From assembly GCF_024599795.1 (NCBI RefSeq), contig NZ_CP102246.1:4340001-4404000 (forward strand): DNA of 64,000 bases, read 5' to 3'. Of this stretch, positions 10,468-22,018 are shown in pieces. Positions within the stretch are counted from its first letter, which is position 1; every line of letters starts with the position of its first letter. The notes under the pieces were generated by a model. It worked only from the letters and a program-made list of their open reading frames with translations. It ran no database searches and had not been told where the DNA came from. The position numbers and the translations under genes are program-made. This DNA comes from Enterobacter cloacae complex sp. R_G8 (lineage in GTDB: Bacteria; Pseudomonadota; Gammaproteobacteria; Enterobacterales; Enterobacteriaceae).

Positions 10468-11224
10468 CAACCTTTAACAGGATCTCACCGTACACCGGCA
10501 TCAGCGGATGACGAACCAGCGCAATCAGCGCCACGACGGCAACACCCAGCGTCAGCGGTGCCAGCCACAGCAAACGCGAGCGAGGCAGATAGCGCGTAAG
10601 ACGATCGACATTCGCTTTCGCGCTGCGCCATAGTCGCCAGCACAACCATGCCGCGAGCCATAACAGCAGCGCTGTTGCCAGCAGTAGCCATTTAAAACCG
10701 CCGCTTTGCATATCGTCAGGAATATCAATTGCCGCCCCCGCCAGGATCCCCGGCAGGAAGTAAAACGGAGGCCAGAAGACGCAACCGATAATGTTCGGCA
10801 CAACGAATTTTGCGACGGGCAGATCCAGCATCCCGGCCACCATCGGCACCAGCGGACGCGTTGGCCCGACAAAACGTCCCACGAGAATAGTAAACATGCT
10901 GTGCTGATGCAGCGCATGCTCGGTTTTATCCAGCAACGCTTTGTTCTTCTTCATGAAAGACCAGCGGTGCAGCGGCTTCTTGAAACGCCAGCCCAGCCAG
11001 AAGGAGATCCAGTCGCCCAGTAAGCAGCCGATAATACCGGCCAGCCACGCCTGCCAGAAATTGACCTCACCGCTGCCAATCAACGCGCCCAACGCCGCCA
11101 TCATCACAGTGCCGGGCAGGATAAGCCCAACCAGCGCCAGCGATTCCAGAAATGCCACCAGCGCAACGGCGATAAGCGAATACATAACGGACTGGGTAAT
11201 AAAATGTTCCAGCAATGCCTGCAT
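10457..11224 (-). CDS. yabI: DedA family inner-membrane protein YabI
   Basis: The 255-residue protein belongs to the DedA/SNARE-associated (VTT) family, which in E. coli supports envelope homeostasis and undecaprenyl phosphate or lipid flipping. Family marks are the acidic residue in [17 protein letters not shown], the glycine motif [15 protein letters not shown], and the basic motif [19 protein letters not shown]. Several membrane helices follow toward the C-terminus. It is convergent with thiQ with a short overlap, as in E. coli. The exact substrate of YabI is not known to me. A 128-base gap on its 5' side separates it from araC and shows no clear feature. Confidence 0.95.
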   Translation of the reverse strand: MQALLEHFITQSVMYSLIAVALVAFLESLALVGLILPGTVMMAALGALIGSGEVNFWQAWLAGIIGCLLGDWISFWLGWRFKKPLHRWSFMKKNKALLDKTEHALHQHSMFTILVGRFVGPTRPLVPMVAGMLDLPVAKFVVPNIIGCVFWPPFYFLPGILAGAAIDIPDDMQSGGFKWLLLATALLLWLAAWLCWRLWRSAKANVDRLTRYLPRSRLLWLAPLTLGVAVVALIALVRHPLMPVYGEILLKVVSR

Positions 11225-11352
11225 AACTATTCCGGTCAGAAAACGAATCAGGGATTCTGCTTAGCACCCTGCACCGCGTCAAGACAACAATTGTCTGAAT
11301 AGTTTACAGGTTGCTTCCGTTGTTCACCTGCTTGTTTATCTTTTTTTACCGT

Positions 11353-12198
11353 TTATTCACATCCTGCCCGGAATTCGCTGGGGCTGGCCCCCGTGCATTT
11401 TTTAAATACGCGGGAAAAATAGAGCTGATCTTCGAATCCCACATTGCGCCCTACGGTGGCGATGGGCATCCGGGTGGTGCTGAGCAGCAGTTTAGCCTGG
11501 CTGATACGCTGATCCTCGCGCCAGCTCAGCACGCTGACCCCCAACTGCTGCCGGAACAGGTGCGAAAGCCGCGACGGCGACAGGCAGACATGCTGGGCAA
11601 CGCTGGCGATATCAAACTGGCTGTCGGCAAGGTGATCGCTGATGTACTGGCAGGCATCGCGCACACGGTTATCCAGCGGCGGATTAAGCGACGCGTTAAT
11701 TGCCTCCATCCGGCGCAGTAAAACCTGTTCAAGCAAATTAATCGCCAGCAGTTCAGCGTAGCGCCCACCCGCCTGCCCTGCCTCAATAATCTGGGCAAAC
11801 AGCTCGCGGAACTGGGCCAGATGAGCGTCGTCCGGGCGGTAAAAACCGGTGTGCGCAAAAATGGCCGGCCAGGATAGCCACTCCTGCCAGTAGGCGCGGG
11901 GGCGGAAGTAGACCCACTGGTGATACCACTCTTTGGCATCCGGATGACGCCCGTAATGGTGGATCTCGCCAGGCGGAAACAGCAGCATATCGCCGGGACG
12001 ACAGACGAACTGCTGATCGTTGTTTTTGATTATCCCTTCCCCACGCACGGTCAGGTTCAGAATGTACCCTTTCATCCCGAGCGGACGGTCAACGTAAAAA
12101 TCGAGATATCCCTCAGCCTCGATAGGGGTCAGCCCCGCCACCAGATGGGCGTTAAACGAATAACCCGGCAGTAAGGGATCGTTTTGCGTTTCGGCCAT
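11353..12198 (-). CDS. araC: Arabinose operon regulator AraC
   Basis: The 281-residue dual regulator has an N-terminal arabinose-binding and dimer domain (about residues 1-170, including [20 protein letters not shown]) and a C-terminal AraC-type double helix-turn-helix (about 175-281, with [20 protein letters not shown] and [20 protein letters not shown]). The ATG at 12198 gives [18 protein letters not shown] as in other enteric AraC proteins. It ends at SEFRAGCE and lacks the final 11 or so residues of the 292-residue E. coli protein; Salmonella AraC also ends here, so this is natural. It is divergent from araBAD. Confidence 0.97.
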   Translation of the reverse strand: MAETQNDPLLPGYSFNAHLVAGLTPIEAEGYLDFYVDRPLGMKGYILNLTVRGEGIIKNNDQQFVCRPGDMLLFPPGEIHHYGRHPDAKEWYHQWVYFRPRAYWQEWLSWPAIFAHTGFYRPDDAHLAQFRELFAQIIEAGQAGGRYAELLAINLLEQVLLRRMEAINASLNPPLDNRVRDACQYISDHLADSQFDIASVAQHVCLSPSRLSHLFRQQLGVSVLSWREDQRISQAKLLLSTTRMPIATVGRNVGFEDQLYFSRVFKKCTGASPSEFRAGCE

Positions 12199-12408
12199 AG
12201 ATTCAGTTCTCCCAACGGTCCTGAAGGAAACCAATTGTCCATATCGTTAAAAGCCGCATAAAAATGGCCTGCGAAAAGATCCAAAAAGTATCACGCCTCT
12301 TTTACGTCCGCCATGTTTCAGCCTTTCCCCCTGATTTCTCCGCCAGAGTGGGCAGATAAGCAGTAACAAAAGTGTCTATAACTGCGGCAGAAATGTCCAC
12401 ATTGAATA
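12199..12408. promoter_or_regulatory. araC promoter side of the ara control region
   Basis: This 210-base stretch separates the araC start from the conserved araBAD activation sites. By analogy with E. coli it should hold the araC promoter (minus strand) and operator O1, with O2 nearer or inside araC. I could not place O1 or O2 by eye. No reading frame of note is present. Confidence 0.5.
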
Positions 12409-12424
12409 TTTGCACGGCGTCACA
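12409..12424 (+). promoter_or_regulatory. CRP site of the araBAD promoter
   Basis: The core TTTGCACGGCGTCACA is almost the same as the E. coli ara CRP site, and it stands at the same place, just upstream of araI1. The right half (TCACA) is a perfect consensus half-site; the left half is weak, as in E. coli. Confidence 0.85.
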
Positions 12425-12437
12425 CTTTCCATCGCAA

Positions 12438-12475
12438 CAGCAATTTAGTCCATAAGATTAGCGGATCCTGCCTGA
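12438..12475 (+). promoter_or_regulatory. AraC half-sites araI1 and araI2
   Basis: Two direct 17-bp half-sites are separated by the 4-base spacer AGAT: I1 (12438-12454, CAGCAATTTAGTCCATA) and I2 (12459-12475, TAGCGGATCCTGCCTGA). I2 differs from E. coli at one base; I1 has changed more in its middle. I2 overlaps the -35 box, as required for activation by arabinose-bound AraC. Confidence 0.92.
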
Positions 12476-12501
12476 CGATTTTCGCCCCCAGTCTCTAATG
12501 T
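12472..12501 (+). promoter_or_regulatory. araBAD promoter -35 and -10
   Basis: The -35 element CTGACG (12472-12477) and the -10 element TAATGT (12496-12501) are 18 bases apart. In E. coli the pair is CTGACG and TACTGT at the same spacing. araB starts 34 bases after the -10 box. Confidence 0.85.
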
Positions 12502-12534
12502 TCTCTCATACCTGTTTTCTGATGGAGCAACACC

Positions 12535-14244
12535 ATGGCAATTGCGATTGGCCTCGATTTTGGCAGCGACTCGGTTCGCGCCCTGGCAGTGGACTGTACG
12601 TCCGGCCAGGAGATAGCAACCAGCGTTGAGTGGTACCCACGCTGGCAAGAGGGGCGCTACTGCGATGCGCCAAACAACCAGTTCCGTCACCATCCACGCG
12701 ACTATATCGAGTCGATGGAAGCGGCAATCAAAACCGTGCTGGCAGAACTGACTGACGAACAGCGTGCAGAGGTGGTTGGGATCGGCGTAGACAGCACCGG
12801 TTCTACCCCCGCGCCAGTGGATGCGGAAGGCCGGGTGCTGGCGCTGCGTCCTGAGTTCGCCGACAACCCGAACGCCATGTTTGTGCTGTGGAAAGACCAT
12901 ACCGCCGTCGAAGAGGCCGAAGCCATCACCCGGTTGTGCCACCAGCCGGGCAAAACCGACTATTCGCGCTACATCGGCGGAATTTATTCCAGTGAATGGT
13001 TCTGGGCCAAGATCTTGCATGTCACCCGCGCTGACGCAGCGGTTGCACAGGCAGCCGCATCGTGGATTGAACTGTGTGACTGGGTTCCTGCCCTGCTCTC
13101 GGGTACCCCCCGTCCGCAGGATATTCGCCGCGGCCGCTGCAGCGCCGGGCATAAATCGCTATGGCATGAAAGCTGGGGCGGTCTGCCACCAGCAGCCTTC
13201 TTCGATGAACTCGATCCCATTATCAACAAGAGCCTGAAATACCCGCTCTTTACCGACACCTTTACCGCCGATATTCCGGTGGGCACGCTCTGCGAAGAGT
13301 GGGCAACACGCCTGGGCCTGCCGCAAAACGTGGCAATCTCCGGCGGTGCGTTTGATTGCCATATGGGCGCGGTGGGCGCTGGAGCCCAACCCAATACGCT
13401 GGTGAAAGTGATCGGTACCTCCACCTGCGACATCCTGACGGCGGATAAAGCCAGCGTCGGCGACCGCGCAGTGAAAGGTATCTGCGGCCAGGTCGACGGC
13501 AGCGTGGTGCCGGACTTTATCGGTCTGGAAGCCGGCCAGTCTGCGTTTGGCGATATTTACGCCTGGTTTGGTCGGGTACTGGGCTGGCCGCTGGACCAGC
13601 TCGCGACCGCGCACCCGGAACTGAAAACCCAGATTGCCGAGAGTAAGAAACAGCTGCTGCCCCAGCTCACCGCCGCGTGGGCGAAAAATCCGTCTCTTGA
13701 ACACCTGCCGGTGGTGCTCGACTGGTTCAACGGCCGCCGTACGCCATTTGCCAACCAGCGTCTTAAAGGCGTTATCACCGATCTCAATCTGGCGACCGAT
13801 GCCCCGGCCCTGTTTGGCGGCCTGATTGCAGCCACCGCCTTCGGTGCCCGTGCGATTATGGAGTGCTTCACCGAACAGGGCATCGACGTCAACAACGTCA
13901 TGGCGCTGGGCGGTATCGCCCGTAAAAACCCGGTGATCATGCAGGCCTGCTGCGACGTGCTGAACCGTCCGCTGCAGATTGTCGCGTCCGATCAATGTTG
14001 CGCGCTGGGTGCGGCCATTTTCGCCGCCGTTGCCGCGGGCGTACACGCCGATATCCCGACTGCACAGCAGCATATGGCAAGCGCGGTCGAAAACACCCTT
14101 CAGCCGCGTGCTCAACAGGCGCAACGCTTTGAACAGCTTTATCAGCGCTACCAGCAATGGGCAAAAAGCGCCGAACTTCACTATCTCCCTGTCGCCGCCC
14201 CGTCAAAACACACCGCGGACACGACGGCAACCCTGACCCATTAA
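12535..14244 (+). CDS. araB: Ribulokinase
   Basis: The 569-residue cytoplasmic FGGY-family kinase phosphorylates L-ribulose at O5, the second step of arabinose use. The start [20 protein letters not shown] has the first phosphate-binding loop ([10 protein letters not shown]). The segments [27 protein letters not shown] and [14 protein letters not shown] are typical. The length is 3 residues more than E. coli AraB, due to the tail [13 protein letters not shown]. It is the first gene after the ara promoter, and araA follows after 10 bases with AAGGA before it. Confidence 0.98.
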   Translation: MAIAIGLDFGSDSVRALAVDCTSGQEIATSVEWYPRWQEGRYCDAPNNQFRHHPRDYIESMEAAIKTVLAELTDEQRAEVVGIGVDSTGSTPAPVDAEGRVLALRPEFADNPNAMFVLWKDHTAVEEAEAITRLCHQPGKTDYSRYIGGIYSSEWFWAKILHVTRADAAVAQAAASWIELCDWVPALLSGTPRPQDIRRGRCSAGHKSLWHESWGGLPPAAFFDELDPIINKSLKYPLFTDTFTADIPVGTLCEEWATRLGLPQNVAISGGAFDCHMGAVGAGAQPNTLVKVIGTSTCDILTADKASVGDRAVKGICGQVDGSVVPDFIGLEAGQSAFGDIYAWFGRVLGWPLDQLATAHPELKTQIAESKKQLLPQLTAAWAKNPSLEHLPVVLDWFNGRRTPFANQRLKGVITDLNLATDAPALFGGLIAATAFGARAIMECFTEQGIDVNNVMALGGIARKNPVIMQACCDVLNRPLQIVASDQCCALGAAIFAAVAAGVHADIPTAQQHMASAVENTLQPRAQQAQRFEQLYQRYQQWAKSAELHYLPVAAPSKHTADTTATLTH

Positions 14245-14254
14245 GGACTCGACG

Positions 14255-15757
14255 ATGACCATTTTTGATAATTATGAAGTGTGGTTTGTGATTGGCAGCC
14301 AGCATTTGTACGGACCGCAAGCGTTGCAACAGGTGACGAAACACGCGGAGCACGTCGTTAACGCGCTGAACGCGGAAGCCAAACTGCCGTGCAAACTGGT
14401 GCTGAAGCCGCTTGGCACCACGCCGGATGAGATCACCCATATCTGCCGTGACGCGAACTACGACGATAAATGCGCGGGTCTGGTGGTGTGGCTGCACACC
14501 TTCTCACCCGCCAAAATGTGGATCAACGGTCTGTCTATCCTCAACAAACCGCTGCTGCAATTCCATACCCAGTTCAACGCCTCCCTGCCATGGGACAGCA
14601 TTGATATGGACTTTATGAACCTGAATCAGACCGCACACGGTGGCCGTGAGTTCGGCTTCATCGGTGCCCGCATGCGTCAGCAGCACGCCGTAGTAACCGG
14701 ACACTGGCAGGATCAACATGCGCAGAAACGCATCGGCTCCTGGATGCGTCAGGCCGTATCCAAACAGGATACCCGCCACCTGAAAGTGGTGCGGTTTGGC
14801 GACAACATGCGTGAAGTGGCAGTCACTGACGGTGACAAAGTTGCCGCGCAGATCAAGTTCGGTTTCTCCGTGAACACCTGGGCCGTGGGTGACCTGGTGC
14901 AGGTCGTGAATGAGATCGGCGATGGCGACGTGAGCGCGCTGGTCGACGAATACGAAAGCAGCTATCGCCTCACTGCAGCGGCGCAGGTGAAGGGTGACAA
15001 ACGCCAGAACGTGCTGGATGCAGCACGCATTGAACTGGGGATGAAACGCTTCCTGGAACAGGGCGGCTTCCACGCCTTTACCACGACATTTGAAGATCTT
15101 CATGGTCTGAAACAACTGCCGGGTCTGGCAGTACAACGTCTGATGCAGCAGGGCTACGGCTTTGCGGGCGAAGGCGACTGGAAAACTGCCGCTCTGCTTC
15201 GCATCATGAAAGTGATGTCAACCGGTCTGCAGGGCGGCACCTCCTTTATGGAGGACTACACCTACCACTTCGAAAATGGCAACGACCTGGTACTCGGTTC
15301 ACACATGCTGGAAGTCTGCCCGTCCATTGCCGTCGAAGAGAAACCGATCCTCGACGTGCAGCATCTCGGCATTGGCGGTAAAGCGGATCCGGCACGTTTG
15401 ATCTTCAACACCCGTACCGGCCCGGCCATCAACGCCAGCCTGATCGACCTGGGCGATCGTTTCCGCCTGCTGGTGAACTGTGTGGATGCGGTTGAAACGC
15501 CACACGCGCTGCCAAAACTGCCGGTCGCCAACGCCCTGTGGAAAGCGCAGCCCGACCTGCCAACCGCCTCCGAAGCCTGGATCGTCGCCGGGGGCGCGCA
15601 CCATACCGTCTTCAGTCACGCGCTGGATCTCAACGATATGCGTCAGTTCGCTGAACTGCACGATATCGAACTGACTGTGATCGATAACGATACCCGCCTG
15701 CCCGCGTTTAAAGACGCGCTGCGCTGGAATGAAGTCTATTACGGTTCGAAACGTTAA
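14255..15757 (+). CDS. araA: L-arabinose isomerase
   Basis: The 500-residue enzyme converts L-arabinose to L-ribulose using a divalent metal, and forms hexamers in the cytoplasm. It starts [20 protein letters not shown], the usual N-terminal motif of the family. The conserved metal and active-site regions include [20 protein letters not shown] and the histidines in [10 protein letters not shown]. The length is the same as in E. coli. A REP-type element separates it from araD. Confidence 0.98.
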   Translation: MTIFDNYEVWFVIGSQHLYGPQALQQVTKHAEHVVNALNAEAKLPCKLVLKPLGTTPDEITHICRDANYDDKCAGLVVWLHTFSPAKMWINGLSILNKPLLQFHTQFNASLPWDSIDMDFMNLNQTAHGGREFGFIGARMRQQHAVVTGHWQDQHAQKRIGSWMRQAVSKQDTRHLKVVRFGDNMREVAVTDGDKVAAQIKFGFSVNTWAVGDLVQVVNEIGDGDVSALVDEYESSYRLTAAAQVKGDKRQNVLDAARIELGMKRFLEQGGFHAFTTTFEDLHGLKQLPGLAVQRLMQQGYGFAGEGDWKTAALLRIMKVMSTGLQGGTSFMEDYTYHFENGNDLVLGSHMLEVCPSIAVEEKPILDVQHLGIGGKADPARLIFNTRTGPAINASLIDLGDRFRLLVNCVDAVETPHALPKLPVANALWKAQPDLPTASEAWIVAGGAHHTVFSHALDLNDMRQFAELHDIELTVIDNDTRLPAFKDALRWNEVYYGSKR

Positions 15758-15766
15758 GTACGACGT

Positions 15767-15834
15767 GCCCGGTGGCACTGCGTTTACCGGGCCTACGATT
15801 ATGTAGGCCGGATAAGCGAAGCGCCGTCCGGCGG
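15767..15834. repeat. REP pair (BIME-like) between araA and araD
   Basis: Two REP-type palindromic units face each other: left 15767-15796 (GCCCGGTGG...ACCGGGCCTAC) and right 15803-15834 (GTAGGCCGGATAAGCGAAG...). The shared outer motif is GTAGGCC/GGCCTAC. Two more such pairs occur at 44542-44620 and 61980-62052. E. coli also has REP sequence at this spot, where it alters araA-araD mRNA decay and lowers AraD yield. Confidence 0.85.
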
Positions 15835-15843
15835 GAGACAACA

Positions 15844-16539
15844 ATGCTAGAAGATCTCAAACGCCAGGTACTCGAAGCTAACCTGGCGCTGCCTAAACAT
15901 AATCTGGTGACCCTGACCTGGGGCAACGTCAGCGCCGTTGACCGCGAAAAAGGGGTGTTCGTCATCAAGCCTTCCGGCGTGGATTATACGATAATGACCG
16001 CTGACGATATGGTTGTGGTCAGCATTGCAACCGGTGAAGTGGTGGAAGGGAAGAAAAAACCCTCCTCCGATACCCCCACCCATCGCCTGCTGTATCAGGC
16101 ATTTCCGACCATCGGCGGCATTGTGCATACCCACTCGCGTCATGCGACTATCTGGGCGCAGGCAGGCCAGTCCATCCCGGCTACCGGTACCACGCACGCA
16201 GACTACTTTTACGGCACCATCCCGTGCACCCGCCTGATGACCGATGCGGAAATCAACGGCGAGTATGAATGGGAAACCGGCAATGTGATTGTCGAAACCT
16301 TTGAAAAACAGGGCATCGACGCAGCACAGATGCCCGGGGTGCTGGTGCATTCCCACGGTCCGTTTGCGTGGGGCAAAAATGCGGAGGATGCAGTGCATAA
16401 CGCGATTGTGCTGGAAGAGGTAGCCTATATGGGCATCTTCTGTCGTCAACTGGCACCACAGTTGCCGGATATGCAACAGACGCTGCTGGACAAACACTAC
16501 CTGCGCAAGCACGGTGCAAAAGCCTATTACGGGCAATAA
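15844..16539 (+). CDS. araD: L-ribulose-5-phosphate 4-epimerase
   Basis: The 231-residue zinc aldolase-family enzyme turns L-ribulose 5-phosphate into D-xylulose 5-phosphate, which enters the pentose phosphate pathway. The zinc and catalytic residues are in [17 protein letters not shown] and the later [13 protein letters not shown]. The ATG at 15844 ([20 protein letters not shown]) is chosen, because it is preceded by GGGAGA and gives the usual length. The longer frame upstream only crosses the REP element. It is the last gene of araBAD. Confidence 0.98.
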   Translation: MLEDLKRQVLEANLALPKHNLVTLTWGNVSAVDREKGVFVIKPSGVDYTIMTADDMVVVSIATGEVVEGKKKPSSDTPTHRLLYQAFPTIGGIVHTHSRHATIWAQAGQSIPATGTTHADYFYGTIPCTRLMTDAEINGEYEWETGNVIVETFEKQGIDAAQMPGVLVHSHGPFAWGKNAEDAVHNAIVLEEVAYMGIFCRQLAPQLPDMQQTLLDKHYLRKHGAKAYYGQ

Positions 16540-16540
16540 A

Positions 16541-16556
16541 CTGTATATAAACCCAG
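16541..16556 (+). promoter_or_regulatory. LexA-like SOS box upstream of polB
   Basis: The 16-mer CTGTATATAAACCCAG fits the LexA pattern CTGT-N8-ACAG except for one base in the right half (C for A). The E. coli polB (dinA) box is CTGTATAAAACCACAG at the same place, so this is probably the same operator. It lies 57 bases before the polB start and 2 bases after the araD stop codon. Confidence 0.75.
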
Positions 16557-16568
16557 CATAAAACCGCT

Positions 16569-16600
16569 AACCAGGCTATAATCAGGCCTGGTTTTGTTTT
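16569..16600 (+). terminator. araBAD terminator
   Basis: An 8-bp stem (16569-16576 with 16586-16593, 9-base loop) is followed by TTTTGTTTT. It ends the ara operon between the LexA-like box and polB, so it would also sit in the 5' leader of a polB transcript made from that SOS promoter. Confidence 0.7.
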
Positions 16601-16613
16601 ATGGGATAACGGC

Positions 16614-18971
16614 GTGACGCAGGCGCAAGAAGGTTTTTTATTGACCCGACACTGGCGGGATACGCCTCAGGGAACAGAGGTGGAGTTCTGGCTGGCAACG
16701 GACAACGGCCCGTTGCACGTTACGCTGCCGCCACAGGAGTCCGTGGCGTTTATTCCTGAAGCCCACGTCGACAAAGTAAAGCCGCTACTGCGCGGGGAAA
16801 ACAACTGGCGCATCACGCCACTTGAGCTGAAAGATTTCCATCGCCAGCCGGTTTACGGTCTCTATTGTCGTGCCCATCGCCAGCTCATGCGCTATGAGAA
16901 ACTGCTGCGCGAGGCGGGCGTCACGCTATACGAAGCCGATATTCGTCCCCCGGAACGTTTCCTGATGGAGCGGTTTATTACCGCCCCTGTCTGGGTTGAT
17001 GGCACGGCGCACAACGGTGGGCTGATTAATGCCCGTCTGAAGCCCAACCCACATTACCGTCCGCCGCTGAAATGGGTCTCACTGGATATCGAAACCACCC
17101 GTCACGGTGAACTGTACTGTATTGGCCTTGAAGGCTGCGGCGACCGGGTTGTCTATATGCTCGGGCCACCGAATGGTGATGCCTCCGCGCTGGACTTCCG
17201 GCTGGAGTATGTCAACAGCCGGCCGCAGCTGCTGGAGAAACTGAACCAGTGGTTTGCCGATCGCGATCCCGATGTCCTGATCGGCTGGAACGTGGTGCAG
17301 TTCGACCTGCGGGTACTGCAAAAACACGCCGAGCGTTACCGCATCCCGCTCATGCTTGGGCGGGGTCATAGCGAACTGGAATGGCGCGAGCACGGTTTCA
17401 AAAACGGCGTCTTCTTCGCACAGGCCAACGGTCGCCTGATCATCGACGGCATCGAGGCGCTGAAATCGGCGTTCTGGAATTTCTCCTCCTTCTCGCTGGA
17501 GGCGGTGGCGCAGGAGCTGCTGGGTGAAGGGAAATCCATCGATAACCCATGGGACCGAATGGATGAGATCGACCGCCGCTTCAACGAAGACAAACCGGCA
17601 CTGGCCACCTACAACCTGAAAGATTGTGAACTGGTTACGCAAATTTTCCACAAAACCGAGATCATGCCGTTTCTGCTGGAACGCGCCACCGTGAACGGTC
17701 TTGCCGCGGACCGGCACGGCGGGTCCGTGGCTGCATTTAGCCACCTCTACTTCCCCCGTATGCACCGGGCAGGTTACGTCGCCCCTAATTTGGGTGATGT
17801 GCCGCCGCAGGCAAGCCCTGGCGGCTACGTGATGGATTCCCGGCCGGGGCTGTATGACTCCGTGCTGGTGCTGGACTACAAAAGCCTCTATCCGTCTATT
17901 ATCCGCACCTTTCTGATTGATCCGGTGGGGCTGGTTGAGGGGATGGCGCAGCCGGACGATACGCACAGCACCGACGGGTTTCTGGGGGCGCGTTTCTCAC
18001 GAGAGAAACACTGCCTGCCGGAGATCGTGGGGCAGATCTGGCACGGTCGCGATGAGGCCAAGCGCCATGGCAACAAGCCGCTTTCTCAGGCGCTAAAAAT
18101 TATCATGAACGCCTTTTACGGTGTGCTGGGCACCAGCGCCTGCCGCTTCTTCGACCCGCGTCTCGCCTCCTCCATCACCATGCGCGGGCATGAGATTATG
18201 CGTCAGACAAAGGCGCTTATCGAATCCCAGGGCTATGAAGTGATCTATGGCGATACCGACTCCACCTTCGTCTGGTTGAAAGGCGCGCACGCCGAAGAGG
18301 ATGCCGCGCGAATTGGCAAACAACTGGTCGCCTTCGTGAATGACTGGTGGCAAGCGCATTTGCAAAAAGAGCGGTTAACCAGTGCGTTAGAGCTGGAGTT
18401 TGAAACACATTTCAGCCGCTTTTTAATGCCCACCATTCGCGGAACCGATCAGGGCAGCAAGAAGCGCTATGCCGGACTGATTCAGGAAGGTGAAAAGCAG
18501 CGCATGGTGTTTAAAGGGCTGGAGACGGTGCGTACTGACTGGACACCGCTGGCGCAACAGTTCCAGCAAACGCTCTATCTGCGGGTCTTTCGCAATGAGC
18601 CTTATCAGGACTATGTCCGCGAGACGATAGCCAGCCTGATGGCCGGCGAGCTCGACGACCAGCTGGTGTATCGCAAACGCCTGCGTCGCCCGCTGGCGGA
18701 GTATCAGCGTAACGTTCCGCCGCACGTCCGTGCCGCGCGTCTGGCGGATGAAGAGAACGTCCGTCGTGGGCGCGCGCCGCAGTATCAGAACCGGGGTACC
18801 ATCAAGTATGTCTGGACGACTAACGGGCCAGAGCCGGTAGATTATCAGCAGTCTCCGCTGGATTACGATCACTACCTGACGCGCCAGCTTCAGCCCGTCG
18901 CGGATGGAATTTTGCCTTTCATTGACGACGATTTTGCTACACTAGTGACAGGGCAACTTGGCCTATTTTGA
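16614..18971 (+). CDS. polB: DNA polymerase II (SOS-inducible)
   Basis: This 785-residue family B polymerase takes part in replication restart and in lesion bypass. The proofreading domain starts at [15 protein letters not shown] (Exo I, near residue 155), with [13 protein letters not shown] as Exo II and [10 protein letters not shown] as Exo III. Polymerase motifs are [13 protein letters not shown] (A), [12 protein letters not shown] (B) and [10 protein letters not shown] (C, catalytic aspartates). The end TGQLGLF is the clamp-binding tail. The start is a GTG at 16614 after GGATAACG. Induction through the LexA-like box upstream is expected. Confidence 0.97.
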   Translation: MTQAQEGFLLTRHWRDTPQGTEVEFWLATDNGPLHVTLPPQESVAFIPEAHVDKVKPLLRGENNWRITPLELKDFHRQPVYGLYCRAHRQLMRYEKLLREAGVTLYEADIRPPERFLMERFITAPVWVDGTAHNGGLINARLKPNPHYRPPLKWVSLDIETTRHGELYCIGLEGCGDRVVYMLGPPNGDASALDFRLEYVNSRPQLLEKLNQWFADRDPDVLIGWNVVQFDLRVLQKHAERYRIPLMLGRGHSELEWREHGFKNGVFFAQANGRLIIDGIEALKSAFWNFSSFSLEAVAQELLGEGKSIDNPWDRMDEIDRRFNEDKPALATYNLKDCELVTQIFHKTEIMPFLLERATVNGLAADRHGGSVAAFSHLYFPRMHRAGYVAPNLGDVPPQASPGGYVMDSRPGLYDSVLVLDYKSLYPSIIRTFLIDPVGLVEGMAQPDDTHSTDGFLGARFSREKHCLPEIVGQIWHGRDEAKRHGNKPLSQALKIIMNAFYGVLGTSACRFFDPRLASSITMRGHEIMRQTKALIESQGYEVIYGDTDSTFVWLKGAHAEEDAARIGKQLVAFVNDWWQAHLQKERLTSALELEFETHFSRFLMPTIRGTDQGSKKRYAGLIQEGEKQRMVFKGLETVRTDWTPLAQQFQQTLYLRVFRNEPYQDYVRETIASLMAGELDDQLVYRKRLRRPLAEYQRNVPPHVRAARLADEENVRRGRAPQYQNRGTIKYVWTTNGPEPVDYQQSPLDYDHYLTRQLQPVADGILPFIDDDFATLVTGQLGLF

Positions 18972-19038
18972 CACGTGACGAAATCGCTGCCATCCAGTAC
19001 CATAGCGCCCTTTCCACTCCCGGACCCATTTTTCGATG

Positions 19039-19056
19039 ACCGTCTTTTTTGACGGT
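19039..19056. repeat. Short hairpin between polB and rapA
   Basis: Six-base arms ACCGTC and GACGGT surround TTTTTT. It could be a weak polB terminator, but the stem is short and no T-run follows it. Confidence 0.3.
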
Positions 19057-19099
19057 GGTTGAACTATTGCCTGCAATTAAAGATTAGAGCCGAACACAT

Positions 19100-22006
19100 A
19101 TGCCTTTTACACTTGGTCAACGCTGGATCAGCGATACAGAAAGCGAACTTGGATTGGGAACCGTGGTTGCAGTCGACGCACGCATGGTCACCCTCCTTTT
19201 CCCTGCTACCGGTGAAAACCGCCTGTACGCTCGCAATGACTCCCCTGTTACCCGCGTGATGTTCAATCCAGGTGACACCGTGACCAGCCACGACGGCTGG
19301 CAGCTAAAGGTTGAAGACGTAAAAGAAGAGAATGGTCTGCTCGCCTATATTGGGACTCGCCTCGACACTGACGAGAGCAATGTCATCCTGCGTGAAGTGC
19401 TGCTCGACAGCAAACTGGTTTTCAGCAAGCCGCAGGATCGCCTGTTTGCCGGGCAAATCGACCGTATGGATCGCTTCTCTCTGCGCTATCGCGCGCGTAA
19501 GTTCCAGAGTGAACAGTACCGCATGCCGTGGAGCGGCCTGCGTGGTCAACGTACCAGCCTGATCCCTCATCAGCTGAATATCGCCCATGACGTTGGCCGT
19601 CGTCATGCGCCTCGCGTACTGCTGGCAGACGAAGTGGGCCTCGGTAAAACCATTGAAGCCGGTATGATCCTGCATCAACAGCTGCTCTCTGGCGCCGCCG
19701 AGCGCGTGCTGATCGTGGTACCGGAAACGCTGCAGCATCAGTGGCTGGTTGAGATGCTGCGCCGCTTTAACCTCCGTTTCTCGCTGTTTGACGACGAGCG
19801 CTACGCCGAAGCCCAGCATGACGCGGACAACCCGTTTGAAACCGAACAGCTGGTCATCTGCTCCCTGGACTTCGTGCGCCGCAGCAAGCAGCGTCTTGAG
19901 CATCTGTGCGACGCAGAGTGGGATCTGCTGGTGGTCGACGAAGCGCACCACCTGGTCTGGAGCGAAGAGGCACCGAGCCGTGAATACATGGCGATTGAAC
20001 AGCTTGCCGAGCGCGTGCCGGGCGTCCTGCTGCTGACCGCAACGCCGGAGCAGCTGGGGCTGGAGAGCCACTTCGCGCGTCTGCGCCTGCTCGATCCAAA
20101 CCGTTTCCATGACTTTGAGCAGTTTGTCGAAGAACAGAATAATTACCGCCCGGTTGCCGATGCTGTCGCCATGCTGCTGGCGGGCAAACGCCTCTCGAAT
20201 GACGAACTGAACACCCTGAGCGATCTGATTGGCGAACAGGACATTGAGCCGCTGCTGCAGGCAGCCAACAGTGACAGCGACAACGCGGGATCCGCGCGTA
20301 AAGAACTGATCGATATGCTGATGGACCGCCACGGCACCAGCCGCGTGCTGTTCCGTAACACCCGTAACGGCGTGAAGGGCTTCCCGAAACGCGAACTGCA
20401 TACCATCAAGCTGCCGCTGCCGACGCAGTATCAGACGGCGATAAAAGTCTCCGGCATTATGGGGGCGCGCAAAAGCCAGGAAGAACGTGCGCGCGACATG
20501 CTCTACCCGGAGCAGATTTATCAGGAATTTGAAGGCGATACCGGAACCTGGTGGAACTTCGACCCGCGTGTTGAATGGCTGATGGGCTATTTAACGGCTC
20601 ATCGTTCACAGAAAGTGCTGGTGATCTGCGCCAAAGCGGCCACCGCGCTGCAACTGGAGCAGGTTCTGCGCGAGCGTGAAGGTATTCGAGCCGCCGTGTT
20701 CCACGAGGGGATGTCCATCGTCGAGCGCGACCGCGCCGCGGCCTGGTTCAGTGAAGAAGACAGCGGCGCACAGGTTCTGCTGTGCTCTGAAATCGGTTCT
20801 GAAGGGCGTAACTTCCAGTTCGCCAGCAACCTGGTGATGTTCGATCTGCCGTTCAACCCCGACCTGCTGGAACAGCGTATCGGTCGTCTGGATCGTATCG
20901 GTCAGGCGCATGATATTCAGATCCACGTTCCTTACCTGGAAAAAACTGCCCAGTCGGTGCTGGTACGCTGGTTCCACGAAGGTCTGGACGCGTTCGAACA
21001 TACCTGTCCAACAGGACGCACCATTTACGATCAGGTGCATACGGATCTGATCGGTTACCTCGCTGCGCCGGAAAATACGGACGGGTTTGATGAACTGATC
21101 AAATCCTGTCGCGAAAAACATGAAGCGCTGAAAGCGCAGCTGGAGCAGGGGCGCGATCGTCTGCTGGAGATCCACTCCAACGGCGGGGAGAAAGCGCAGG
21201 CGCTTGCTGAAAGCATCGAAGAGCAGGATGACGACACCAGCCTGATCAGCTTCGCCATGAACCTGTTCGACATCGTCGGGATTAACCAGGACGATCGCGG
21301 CGAGAACATGATTGTGCTGACCCCATCCGATCATATGCTGGTTCCGGATTTCCCGGGTCTGCCTGAGGATGGCTGCACCATCACTTTCGAGCGTGATGTG
21401 GCGCTGTCTCGCGAAGATGCGCAGTTCATCACCTGGGAACACCCGTTGATCCGCAACGGCCTCGACCTGATCCTTTCCGGCGACACGGGTAGCAGCACGA
21501 TTTCCCTGTTGAAAAACAAAGCACTACCCGTTGGTACGCTGCTGGTTGAGTTGATCTACGTTGTGGAAGCGCAAGCGCCGAAACAGCTTCAGCTCACCCG
21601 CTTCCTGCCGCCAACGCCAGTGCGTCTGCTGCTGGATAAAAACGGCACCAACCTGGCCGCACAGGTTGAATTCGAGAGTTTCAACCGCCAGCTGAGCGCA
21701 GTAAACCGCCACACGGGCAGCAAACTGGTCAACGCCGTCCAACAGGATGTGCACGCCATTCTGCAGTTGGGTGAAACGCAAATCGAAAAAGCGGCCAGGG
21801 CGTTGATTGATGCCGCGCGCGAGGAAGCCGATGAGAAACTGTCTGCAGAGCTGTCTCGTCTGGAAGCGTTAAAAGCGGTGAACCCAAACATCCGTGATGA
21901 CGAACTGACCGCGATTGAGAGCAACCGTCAGCAGGTGCTGGAAAGCCTGAATCAGGCGAGCTGGCGTCTGGATGCCCTGCGTCTTATCGTTGTGACACAC
22001 CAGTAA
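19100..22006 (+). CDS. rapA: RNA polymerase-associated ATPase RapA
   Basis: The 968-residue SWI2/SNF2-type ATPase binds RNA polymerase and recycles it after transcription. Two Tudor-like N-terminal domains come first (about residues 1-105). The helicase motifs follow: [16 protein letters not shown] (Walker A, near 180), [10 protein letters not shown] (DEAH, near 280), [10 protein letters not shown], and the C-terminal RecA half with [12 protein letters not shown] and [12 protein letters not shown]. The length is the same as E. coli RapA. It starts with ATG at 19100 and is followed by rluA after 12 bases. Confidence 0.98.
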   Translation: MPFTLGQRWISDTESELGLGTVVAVDARMVTLLFPATGENRLYARNDSPVTRVMFNPGDTVTSHDGWQLKVEDVKEENGLLAYIGTRLDTDESNVILREVLLDSKLVFSKPQDRLFAGQIDRMDRFSLRYRARKFQSEQYRMPWSGLRGQRTSLIPHQLNIAHDVGRRHAPRVLLADEVGLGKTIEAGMILHQQLLSGAAERVLIVVPETLQHQWLVEMLRRFNLRFSLFDDERYAEAQHDADNPFETEQLVICSLDFVRRSKQRLEHLCDAEWDLLVVDEAHHLVWSEEAPSREYMAIEQLAERVPGVLLLTATPEQLGLESHFARLRLLDPNRFHDFEQFVEEQNNYRPVADAVAMLLAGKRLSNDELNTLSDLIGEQDIEPLLQAANSDSDNAGSARKELIDMLMDRHGTSRVLFRNTRNGVKGFPKRELHTIKLPLPTQYQTAIKVSGIMGARKSQEERARDMLYPEQIYQEFEGDTGTWWNFDPRVEWLMGYLTAHRSQKVLVICAKAATALQLEQVLREREGIRAAVFHEGMSIVERDRAAAWFSEEDSGAQVLLCSEIGSEGRNFQFASNLVMFDLPFNPDLLEQRIGRLDRIGQAHDIQIHVPYLEKTAQSVLVRWFHEGLDAFEHTCPTGRTIYDQVHTDLIGYLAAPENTDGFDELIKSCREKHEALKAQLEQGRDRLLEIHSNGGEKAQALAESIEEQDDDTSLISFAMNLFDIVGINQDDRGENMIVLTPSDHMLVPDFPGLPEDGCTITFERDVALSREDAQFITWEHPLIRNGLDLILSGDTGSSTISLLKNKALPVGTLLVELIYVVEAQAPKQLQLTRFLPPTPVRLLLDKNGTNLAAQVEFESFNRQLSAVNRHTGSKLVNAVQQDVHAILQLGETQIEKAARALIDAAREEADEKLSAELSRLEALKAVNPNIRDDELTAIESNRQQVLESLNQASWRLDALRLIVVTHQ

Positions 22007-22018
22007 ACGGAGCGCAAG

